64,000 nt of DNA from UBA946 sp031550725 (GTDB lineage Bacteria; Bacillota; Clostridia; Oscillospirales; Ruminococcaceae), in NCBI GenBank assembly GCA_031550725.1, contig JAVBOH010000014.1, positions 62,001-126,000 on the forward strand, written 5' to 3'. Under the pieces are notes generated by a model, which saw only the letters and a program-made list of their open reading frames with translations, did not search any database and was not told the DNA's origin. Position numbers and translations under genes: made by a program. This document shows, one piece after another, positions 26,036-33,101 of this stretch; positions within the stretch are counted from its first letter, which is position 1, and each line of letters begins with the position of its first letter.

Positions 26036-26803
26036 TCAGCTGCCCTCACCTGAAATAAGTGAAATTGGGTCAATCCATTCGGTATTTTTCTTCACAGCAA
26101 AATGCAAGTGTGGTTCTTCATTAATTTCACCCTCTGCTGTATTTCCGATAACCCCGATTACTGTTCCTGCTGATACCTTCTCGCCCTCAGCAATACTGAT
26201 ATCCTTACTTAGATTGGAGTAATACCCTTCTAAGCCATTACCATGGTCTATAATAACCGTTGCACCAAGCATTTGGTCATCATATACTTTAATTACTGTT
26301 CCGGATGTCATACTCTTAACTTTTTCACCCTGTACACCTGTAATATCAACACCATCATGTGTTTTCCATACATTAAGTGTTTTGGATTTCATCAGTTCAC
26401 CATCGGAAAAAGTATTCAGAATTTCACCGTTAATAGGACGTACCATAACTTGATTTTCAACACTTACAAGTGCTGCACCATCCTCTAATATGCCCTCAGC
26501 TGATGCATCAACTTCTTCTGCCGAAGCTCCTGCTGTTTCTGTTGTTTCAGTAGTTGTCTGTGCTTCCTTTTTTGCAATACCTGTAATTTCTGCATCAACT
26601 GATTTGTCACCTGTTTCTGTACCCTTTGTAACTGTTGATTCATCATTTGTCTTTTTTGTGTTGTTTTGGCTGATTAGCTCTGAATTAAGCTTGTCTGTTA
26701 GTTTTGTGTATGAATACACACCTGCACCGCCTACTACAACTAAGCTTGCACATACTATTGCTGCAAGTCCTTTTCCTGATAGCTTTCCAAAAATATTACT
26801 CAT
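26036..26803 (-). CDS. SpoIIQ-like M23 (LytM) family protein
   Basis: A 255-residue protein with one N-terminal membrane segment (about residues 13-33), a Thr/Glu/Ala-rich low-complexity linker (40-105) and a C-terminal LytM domain. Both zinc motifs are present: HDGVDI near 150 (HxxxD) and HLHF near 232 (HxH), so it may be an active peptidoglycan endopeptidase. Size and layout match SpoIIQ, the forespore protein that binds SpoIIIAH across the engulfment space; clostridial SpoIIQ keeps the catalytic residues, unlike that of Bacillus. A vegetative M23 protein cannot be excluded. AAAGGA precedes the ATG. Confidence 0.72.
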   Translation of the reverse strand: MSNIFGKLSGKGLAAIVCASLVVVGGAGVYSYTKLTDKLNSELISQNNTKKTNDESTVTKGTETGDKSVDAEITGIAKKEAQTTTETTETAGASAEEVDASAEGILEDGAALVSVENQVMVRPINGEILNTFSDGELMKSKTLNVWKTHDGVDITGVQGEKVKSMTSGTVIKVYDDQMLGATVIIDHGNGLEGYYSNLSKDISIAEGEKVSAGTVIGVIGNTAEGEINEEPHLHFAVKKNTEWIDPISLISGEGS

Positions 26804-26920
26804 ATAAACAAATCCTTTCTATGCTTATGTTTTGTTCTGTGATAAAAGCCCGACTTTTATATTCGTGCTTTTCACTTCAAGCATAGTTTTGACAGCTTTG
26901 GAGGATTTATTCTTATTTGG

Positions 26921-26973
26921 AAAAAAATATTTAAGTGCAGGGCTTTTGCATCAGCACAATAGTCCTGCACTTA
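26921..26973 (-). terminator. Terminator of the propeller-FNT-LTA synthase operon
   Basis: On the minus strand the 10-bp stem TAAGTGCAGG/CCTGCACTTA encloses a 22-base loop and is followed shortly by T7. It begins ten bases after the LTA-synthase-like gene. Confidence 0.75.
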
Positions 26974-26982
26974 TAAAATCAA

Positions 26983-28968
26983 CTAATCATTATACGCATT
27001 TCCTGTCATATAATAGTATTGTACAATTTCGTAATCATTTATAGCCTTATCACGCAATTTTGTATATGTCGGATATAAAACATCGTTTGAATCAATTATT
27101 ACTTTTGGAGAGATTACCGGATATTCTTCAAATACATCTAACCTGAACTTATCAAATTTATTTAAAGCCATTCCAGAATGCTTTTTCATAAGTGCAGATA
27201 AGTAATTCAAACTTATATCACCAACATCATTATATTCAGTTTCATAATTAGTCCAGATAAAAAACGGAACAGTGTACTTTGCTTTTATATCATTTAAATT
27301 ATTTTCTGATATAGTCTGATTACATATCTCCTCAAAATATGGTTTATGGTCACCAAAAAATACAATTACTGTATCCTCATCTGTATTTTCAAAATATTCA
27401 ACTAATCGCTTTGTTTCATTATCTGTTATGTTAACTATTGTTAAATACTGATTAATAGCTTCTTCATTATTTGATTTTTCGTTCATATATATGTATGAAT
27501 TAAAATCATCACCTTCATAGTTGTATGGTGAATGATTTTGCATTGATATCGCAAATTCAAATAATTTTTCATCTTCAGCTTTATTCTCGTATATCTCTAT
27601 CATTCTGTCATATAAATCTTTGTCACTAATAAAATCCCTTAACAGATTTACACCGCTGTATTCAACTCTTAAATTTCTTTCCTTATACTCATTCTCATAA
27701 AAATCACTTGTTGAGAACTTCAATCCATCAATAAATTCGTCAAAACCCAGTAAACTAAATATAGCTGACCTTTTGTAATTACTTGCTATATATGGGTGTA
27801 TATACTTTTTTTCAAAATTACTATTTAAATCCCATGCTAATGATTTAGTATTTGAATTTATATATTGCAGATATGCAAATGTGTCTGCTGGTATAAAGGC
27901 TGAAGCCATTCCTGTCAAAAATTCAAACTCAGAATTACAAGTTCCGCCGCCATATCCGCTTACTATTGCATTTCCCCTCATTGTATTTTTCTTTAAGTTA
28001 TCTATGAACGGTGATATATCCTGATTCGTTGTAAATTCTGCAATATCATGCAAATCAGAAAACGATTCACTCATAACTACTATTAGATTTGGCTGAAAAA
28101 TATCTTCATCATCAGTATATGCTTTTAAAATACTTTCCGCTTTCCTTTGACTATAATTTTGAGGTTTTTCGTATCGTCCGTTTATTAAATTATCTAAAAT
28201 GTTATAATACATACCTGTATATTTATTATTGTCCTGTCCCACCCATGCGTCATTACCTCTTAAAACATCTTTGCTTGTAATATTCATAACCGATAATAGA
28301 ACACATCCTGCAAATACTGCTGAAATAAAAGTATATGTTACTGCTTTATATTTGATATCTGAAAACTTAAACTTACAATTAATAATCAGTATTAGAAATA
28401 GTATTGTTATTAAAATTGCAGTTAGAGTGCTTGAACTTAATTTATACTTGTAGTTAGATGATACAGTAAGTGCTGTTTTTATTGCATATATATCTGATAC
28501 AACCAGTACTGTTCCTCGTACCTGCATTAATATGTCATTCATTATCGTTACGAACAATGAAAATGCAAATACTATTATACCTGCAATTTTGATATTCCTA
28601 AATATTAAAAGCAACAAATAAAATGTAAAAAATATTATCATTAGATTAATTATAAAATATGAATCATAAATAATTTCAGTTACATATTTTGCTATAACAA
28701 GTGGAATACTAAGTATTAGAGTTATTCCCATTTTTTTATCTATATCATTTTTTTCCTTTTTGTCAAAAATATAATATGGTAATAAGGTAGATATTAGCAG
28801 AATAGACAATCCACCTATAATTGTATATTCATCCAGCTTATATTTATTTGAAACAACTAATATTATATAAATCGGAATAAGTATAATTAAAAAAACAATA
28901 CATATAATTATTGATTTACTTAACTTTTGATTATTGGACTTAACTTTTGAATTAATACTACTTTTCAT
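26983..28968 (-). CDS. LTA-synthase-family sulfatase-fold membrane protein
   Basis: A 661-residue membrane enzyme. Five or so hydrophobic segments fill residues 20-215, followed by an extracellular alkaline-phosphatase/sulfatase domain: PNLIVVMSESFSDLHDI (metal-binding Glu) near 297, GYGGGTCNSEFEFLTGM near 340 with the Thr nucleophile position, and VIVFFGDHKPYFEE near 545 (metal-binding Asp-His). Family members polymerise glycerol phosphate from phosphatidylglycerol onto lipids or glycans. The open frame reaches a TTG at 29022, overlapping the FNT gene, but AAGGGA seven bases before the ATG at 28968 supports the shorter form. Last gene of a three-gene operon. Confidence 0.88.
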   Translation of the reverse strand: MKSSINSKVKSNNQKLSKSIIICIVFLIILIPIYIILVVSNKYKLDEYTIIGGLSILLISTLLPYYIFDKKEKNDIDKKMGITLILSIPLVIAKYVTEIIYDSYFIINLMIIFFTFYLLLLIFRNIKIAGIIVFAFSLFVTIMNDILMQVRGTVLVVSDIYAIKTALTVSSNYKYKLSSSTLTAILITILFLILIINCKFKFSDIKYKAVTYTFISAVFAGCVLLSVMNITSKDVLRGNDAWVGQDNNKYTGMYYNILDNLINGRYEKPQNYSQRKAESILKAYTDDEDIFQPNLIVVMSESFSDLHDIAEFTTNQDISPFIDNLKKNTMRGNAIVSGYGGGTCNSEFEFLTGMASAFIPADTFAYLQYINSNTKSLAWDLNSNFEKKYIHPYIASNYKRSAIFSLLGFDEFIDGLKFSTSDFYENEYKERNLRVEYSGVNLLRDFISDKDLYDRMIEIYENKAEDEKLFEFAISMQNHSPYNYEGDDFNSYIYMNEKSNNEEAINQYLTIVNITDNETKRLVEYFENTDEDTVIVFFGDHKPYFEEICNQTISENNLNDIKAKYTVPFFIWTNYETEYNDVGDISLNYLSALMKKHSGMALNKFDKFRLDVFEEYPVISPKVIIDSNDVLYPTYTKLRDKAINDYEIVQYYYMTGNAYND

Positions 28969-29014
28969 TAAAATTTCCCTTACGTTTTGATTTAAATTGT
29001 ATTTAATATTGTCA

Positions 29015-29656
29015 TTATTCAATTTTTTCTAATACATATTTTTTTATAAATGGTATAAACATTGCGCCAACTGCATTTCCAAGCATTACTATACATACAT
29101 ATAAAACAAAGTTAGTTCTTGTTTTACTCACAACCAAATAAAAAATATCAGCAATGGAATGATTAAATCCACACATTATAAATACTATTATAGGCAAGAA
29201 AATACCAATTATTGAGCCAAGATGATTTTGTTTTTCATCAAATATTTTATTTGACTCAACTGCAAGATACATGAGCATTCCACATAAAACCGCCAGAATA
29301 AAGGAACTTATCAGCGTATCATTCAGCTTACATTCTGATATTATCAAGGCTTTTGCTGTAATATCTTTACCGAAACGCGTCATCATCACAAGCAATGCAG
29401 TTATGCTAACTCCAACACTATTTCCAATAAAAGAAATTATTACTTCAATAATATATGATGACTTTTTAAGCGGTATATATCCTACTTTTCCTGTATATAA
29501 ACCAAACTTAAAGCAAATTATAATAAACAATCCAAATCCGAAAAGTATTGCACCTATATATTTATTTTCACACAAAATATAAACCGTTCCGCCAACGCCT
29601 ATCATAATTCCAGCTAGAACAGCATTAATAAGGTCATATATAATTTTTTTGAGCAT
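29015..29656 (-). CDS. Formate/nitrite transporter (FNT) family channel
   Basis: About 213 residues with six hydrophobic segments in two similar halves, as in the pentameric FocA/NirC channels for small monovalent anions. Family marks are AGIMIGVGG near 14, GLYTGKVGY near 57 (LFTGN position), GNSVGVS near 84, CGFNHSIADIFYL near 163 with the central gating His, and GNAVGA near 195. The substrate may be formate, nitrite, hydrosulfide or another anion. An alternative start at 29692 overlaps the upstream stop (TAATG); the ATG at 29656 has AAGGA and matches the family start. Confidence 0.85.
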   Translation of the reverse strand: MLKKIIYDLINAVLAGIMIGVGGTVYILCENKYIGAILFGFGLFIIICFKFGLYTGKVGYIPLKKSSYIIEVIISFIGNSVGVSITALLVMMTRFGKDITAKALIISECKLNDTLISSFILAVLCGMLMYLAVESNKIFDEKQNHLGSIIGIFLPIIVFIMCGFNHSIADIFYLVVSKTRTNFVLYVCIVMLGNAVGAMFIPFIKKYVLEKIE

Positions 29657-29691
29657 AAAATGAGTATCCTTTCCGATACAATTATGTTGCA

Positions 29692-30846
29692 TTAATCAAT
29701 CTCTACAATAGATTTTCCAAGATAACAATCACATATATGTACTTCATTTCCATTAGGTTGCATTCTTATAAATGAACGTCCATTAGAATATATTATATCA
29801 CCATTTTCACATAGTGTATAGTCCATTACACCTTTTTTTATACAAATTTGCTCCCCATTATCAGAAACTTTAATAAGCTCCCAGCTATGCGGAATAATTC
29901 CTGGATATTTTTCGCTTTTCTTTTGATTGCCTTTATAAATATTTTCTGCATTAATACGATTGCCATCTATTATAATATCCTTTTCAGACATTTGCTTTGA
30001 CTTGACATTTGATGATGGATTTTTCTTTGAATTTAATGATTCACCGCCAAAAATAATTGAAAACACGTTAAGAAATCCAAATATAGCCTTAATTATTCTG
30101 AAAGGAAAGAATAATATATCTAATATTGAAAATCCGTTTGAATGATTTTGTGTATAAGGACGCTTTATGAAATACACATTTCCATCCATATCATCCTTAA
30201 CATGAACATAATCGTACTCGTCCGATTCAAAAATATAATCAATTGTATTCTTATTCAAGTCATATACAGCAGCAGAATATGGGCTTTTTGCAGCAATTGC
30301 TCCATACTCATTTCTGGCATTTCCTGATGATGAAAAATAAATTTTATTTCTACCTTGTGAAAATGACGGATGTATTTCACAGGTATCACCATCGGTAAGC
30401 TCAGTATAACTACCGCTTGGAATTTCAAAAACTGCTAAGTTGCTTTGTTCCATACTGCCAATTGAAACAGCACATTTACTATCTTTTACATCCATTTCAA
30501 AAAAACGAAAATTATTGCTTGTATAAATATGCTGTTCTGAGGTTTCTTCGGTATCAGTGGATTTTATATAAAGTCCGCTGATTTCACCAATGCTGACAGA
30601 ATATAGAAAACCATCATTTAATATTGAAATATTACCATAGCTAGGTTTGATATTTTCGCTTTCAAAATTTTCGTCAACATATGCACCGGTAAACTTTGCA
30701 CCAGTACCTGAATTTTTCCACTTCTTTTTCTCTTGTATACTTTTTACCGATTCACGATACTTGGTAACTCTTTCCGATGATAACTCCACTGATTTCTTTC
30801 CGTTAAACATAAAAAGCTTATCATCGGAAATATATAAATAATTCAT
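29692..30846 (-). CDS. Beta-propeller-like protein with internal hydrophobic segment, function unknown
   Basis: 384 residues, no signal peptide. Repeated beta-strand blades can be read, including DGDTCEIHPSFSQGRNKIYF near 159, which resembles TolB/WD40-type blades, and DYVHVKDDMDGNVYFIKRP near 208. Residues about 228-256 form a strongly hydrophobic stretch (ILDILFFPFRIIKAIFGF and following), splitting two beta-rich parts; it could be one or two membrane passes. It starts with a strong GGGGG ribosome site. It is the first gene of an operon with the FNT channel (TAATG overlap) and the LTA-synthase-like enzyme, suggesting an envelope role. No family name can be given with confidence. Confidence 0.6.
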   Translation of the reverse strand: MNYLYISDDKLFMFNGKKSVELSSERVTKYRESVKSIQEKKKWKNSGTGAKFTGAYVDENFESENIKPSYGNISILNDGFLYSVSIGEISGLYIKSTDTEETSEQHIYTSNNFRFFEMDVKDSKCAVSIGSMEQSNLAVFEIPSGSYTELTDGDTCEIHPSFSQGRNKIYFSSSGNARNEYGAIAAKSPYSAAVYDLNKNTIDYIFESDEYDYVHVKDDMDGNVYFIKRPYTQNHSNGFSILDILFFPFRIIKAIFGFLNVFSIIFGGESLNSKKNPSSNVKSKQMSEKDIIIDGNRINAENIYKGNQKKSEKYPGIIPHSWELIKVSDNGEQICIKKGVMDYTLCENGDIIYSNGRSFIRMQPNGNEVHICDCYLGKSIVEID

Positions 30847-30883
30847 TTTTCCAATCCCCCAAAAATTTTGCTATATTGCAATA

Positions 30884-31051
30884 TAGTGCGTTGAGTTTAA
30901 AATGCATAGCATTTTAAACGGAGCTGAGCTGCATTCCTTTTTAATATTTGATGCAAACAACTACCTGTATAGTTGTTTTGACAGCTGCGCTGCAGCACAC
31001 AAATGTGCGCTAACTTTAAAAACAAAGTATTGTTTTAAAGTTAAACAACTA
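30884..31051. mobile_element. MITE-like element, copy A (168 bp)
   Basis: The left end TAGTGCGTTGAGTTTAAA and the right end (reverse strand TAGTTGTTTAACTTTAAA) form an imperfect terminal inverted repeat of about 18 bases. Both ends are flanked by TA, as for IS630/Tc1-mariner-type insertions. The right end supplies the TAG stop of cca. The left half (TTTTAAACGGAGCT, AACTACCTGTATAGTTGTTTT) is shared with copy B; copy A has extra palindromic DNA inside the right arm. No ORF is contained. Confidence 0.8.
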
Positions 31052-32389
31052 TATATCAGTATGTGATATATAGTCCTTCGCATATTTTATAAGCTTGCTG
31101 TTTTCGTTGGAAACTCTCTCATCAAAAACTTCATGCAGCAAATAATCAAGCATATCAGAAATAGCTTTACCCTTTAAGCCTAGTGAAATAAGGTCATTTC
31201 CAGAAATATCAAGCATTTTCAAGCAATAACAATCGTTATTTTCTATTATTTCATTAGCTGTAATTGCCATATCGCTTACAGTTTGCACTCTTGAATAACA
31301 TAGACTATGTTTTGCAGAGTTATCCCCTTTCATTACCTCAACAAGCTTAAAGAAATTTTCTGTACCCAATATTGACATTAACTGTTTTACAACCGATTTA
31401 TCATTAATCGGTGTGACATAATGATATCTTATAAGCTCACTGACATTATGAATTGTTTTATTATCATATCTCATACGCTTTAAAACACATTCAGCCATAT
31501 CTGCTCCGATTTTTTCATGAGATGGGAAATGTCCTGCACCTTCCTCATCCTGTTTGTAGCAATCTGGCTTTGCTATATCATGCAAAAGCAAAGCCAGACG
31601 AACATCACGGTCATTTATTGTATGCTCTATTGCATTCGCTGTATGCTCCCATACATCATACACATGAAATTTATTCCTCTGGTCAAAGCCAATACATTTC
31701 TTGATTTCGGGTATAATAACAGATATAACATCTTTATATTCCATCAATATATCAGCAGCAGAGCTTCCACATATTAAACGGTCAAGCTCAGATGATATTC
31801 GCTCCACCGACACACATTTTAATAAATTTTTCAACTCATGCACTGCAAGTGATGTTGTATATTCAATTGTAAATCCCATTGTTGATGCTAAACGCAATGC
31901 TCGCATTATTCGGAGTGCATCTTCCTTAAAGCGTGCTGACGGCTCACCTACACATACAATTTTTCTCTTAAACAAATCCTTTTGTCCGCCAAAATTATCG
32001 ATAACTCCAGTTTTAGGATGATACGCCATAGCGTTTATTGTAAAATCACGCCTTGATAAATCATCATTAAGCTTATCAGAAAAAATTACCGACTGTGGAT
32101 GTCTATGGTCACTATATTCACCATCAATCCTGTATGTTGTTACTTCAATATTCTCACCATCCGACACAATTGTCAATGTTCCATGCTTAATTCCTGTTTC
32201 AATTACATCGAAATCTTTAAAGCACTTGCATATCTGCTCAGGCGATGCAGAGGTCGTTATATCATAATCATGCGGTTCTTTACCCATAATTGAATCACGG
32301 ACACATCCACCAACTAAATATGCACTATGTCCGTTTTCATCAAGTATATTTAAAATGCGCATTACATTTTGAGGTACATAAAAATCCAT
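31049..32389 (-). CDS. cca: CCA-adding tRNA nucleotidyltransferase
   Basis: A 446-residue class II nucleotidyltransferase that builds or repairs the tRNA 3' CCA end. Motifs: YLVGGCVRDSIMGKEPHDYD near 24 with the catalytic Asp-x-Asp (DYD), RRDFTINAMAYHP near 109, and the neck/body region, followed by an HD domain with ALLLHDIAKPDCY near 262. CCA addition versus A-only or CC-only cannot be fixed by eye, but no second copy is seen. The start at 32389 is preferred to the in-frame ATG seven codons upstream. The stop codon is the terminal TAG of a MITE-like element, and the leader is long and structured. Confidence 0.9.
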   Translation of the reverse strand: MDFYVPQNVMRILNILDENGHSAYLVGGCVRDSIMGKEPHDYDITTSASPEQICKCFKDFDVIETGIKHGTLTIVSDGENIEVTTYRIDGEYSDHRHPQSVIFSDKLNDDLSRRDFTINAMAYHPKTGVIDNFGGQKDLFKRKIVCVGEPSARFKEDALRIMRALRLASTMGFTIEYTTSLAVHELKNLLKCVSVERISSELDRLICGSSAADILMEYKDVISVIIPEIKKCIGFDQRNKFHVYDVWEHTANAIEHTINDRDVRLALLLHDIAKPDCYKQDEEGAGHFPSHEKIGADMAECVLKRMRYDNKTIHNVSELIRYHYVTPINDKSVVKQLMSILGTENFFKLVEVMKGDNSAKHSLCYSRVQTVSDMAITANEIIENNDCYCLKMLDISGNDLISLGLKGKAISDMLDYLLHEVFDERVSNENSKLIKYAKDYISHTDI

Positions 32390-32413
32390 TAAATCACCCA
32401 CTATTATCATATT

Positions 32414-32557
32414 ATACTATTTCATGATAGAAATGTAGAATAACATCGAAGAGATTTATGAAAGTTTTTTCTCTACATTTCAGAAGTGAAATAGTATTAA
32501 TACCCATTCCTTAACTGAATAAAAATCCTATGAGATATGAAATATTCAGCATGGGTA
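32414..32557 (-). promoter_or_regulatory. Two complex stem-loops in the 5' leader of cca
   Basis: Stem B: 10-bp perfect outer arms (ATACTATTTC, 32414-32423, with 32488-32497), a symmetric six-base internal loop, then 10-bp perfect inner arms (GAAATGTAGA, 32430-32439, with 32472-32481) around 32 bases. Stem A: TACCCAT/ATGGGTA (32501-32507, 32551-32557) plus CTGAATA/TATTCAG (32515-32521, 32543-32549). Both lie between a candidate promoter and the cca start. They could be a regulatory leader or a second palindromic element. Confidence 0.55.
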
Positions 32558-32606
32558 TCAGCACCATATTTGTTGTTTCTTTTAGTATATCTTTAACGTT
32601 ATTCAA

Positions 32607-32635
32607 ATTATAGCACTTTTTGTAAAAAATAGCAA
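32607..32635 (-). promoter_or_regulatory. Candidate cca promoter
   Basis: Minus-strand TTGCTA (32635-32630), a 17-base spacer and TATAAT (32612-32607). The transcript would have a leader of about 210 bases before the cca start at 32389. Confidence 0.6.
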
Positions 32636-32658
32636 CAAAATTTTCTCATTTAAAAAAC

Positions 32659-32688
32659 TGTATATTTTTCATATCCATGCTAATACTA
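32659..32688 (+). promoter_or_regulatory. Sigma-G-like promoter of the DUF1540 gene
   Basis: TGTATA (32659-32664), a 17-base spacer and AATACTA (32682-32688) fit the forespore sigma-G pattern (TGMATA, CATNNTA) except for one base. A vegetative promoter cannot be excluded. Confidence 0.45.
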
Positions 32689-32772
32689 TTATAGTTATCA
32701 TTAATATGATGCAGTGTTTTGTGATTTCACACAAAACATCCAAAACAACTTTTAAAAAGGATGGTTATAAAA

Positions 32773-32937
32773 ATGAATAAGAATAGTTGTATCCATTGTG
32801 ATGTTAATTCCTGTCAGTACAATATGTCTTCCGAGAACTACTGTACACTAAATGAAATCAAGGTTGGTACTCATGAACCAAACCCATCTATGCCTGAATG
32901 TGTAGACTGTCAGTCCTTCGTTAAGAAGAACGGCTAA
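32773..32937 (+). CDS. DUF1540 domain protein (54 aa)
   Basis: A tiny cysteine-rich protein, MNKNSCIHCDVNSC at the start and MPECVDCQSFVKKNG at the end. The order CxxCxVxxCxYN ... C ... I.VG ... CxxCxSF is the DUF1540 pattern of small clostridial proteins, likely metal-binding by its six cysteines; function unknown. It is preceded by AAGGATGG and a sigma-G-like promoter and followed by a perfect terminator, so it is a complete monocistronic unit. Related proteins have been associated with spores, which fits the promoter, but this is inference. Confidence 0.85.
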   Translation: MNKNSCIHCDVNSCQYNMSSENYCTLNEIKVGTHEPNPSMPECVDCQSFVKKNG

Positions 32938-32949
32938 GTCTGAATGACT

Positions 32950-32987
32950 AAAGAGGTTGTTACATTTTTCATGTAACAACCTCTTTT
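32950..32987 (+). terminator. Terminator of the DUF1540 gene
   Basis: A perfect 16-bp stem beginning AAAGAGGTTGTTACAT with a five-base loop, ending in CTCTTTT. Confidence 0.9.
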
Positions 32988-32992
32988 AATTA

Positions 32993-33099
32993 TAGTGCAT
33001 TAAGTTTAAAGTTCTATGCATTTTAAACGGAGCTATGATCCTTTTTGCACCAAAGGTGCAAAAAACTACCTGTATAGTTGTTTTAAAGTTAAACAACTA
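32993..33099. mobile_element. MITE-like element, copy B (107 bp)
   Basis: Left end TAGTGCATTAAGTTTAAA, right end (reverse strand) TAGTTGTTTAACTTTAAA, flanked by TA on both sides (32991-32992 and 33100-33101). The right flank TA is followed immediately by the TAA stop of the ABC exporter on the minus strand. The right part folds as a perfect hairpin (ATAGTTGTTT/AAACAACTAT) followed by a T-run on the minus strand, so the element can act as that gene's terminator. Confidence 0.8.
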
Positions 33100-33101
33100 T
33101 A

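Noticed and set aside
28969..29022. TTG start for the LTA-synthase-like gene, overlapping the FNT gene
   Set aside because: No ribosome site precedes it, while AAGGGA lies seven bases before the ATG at 28968.
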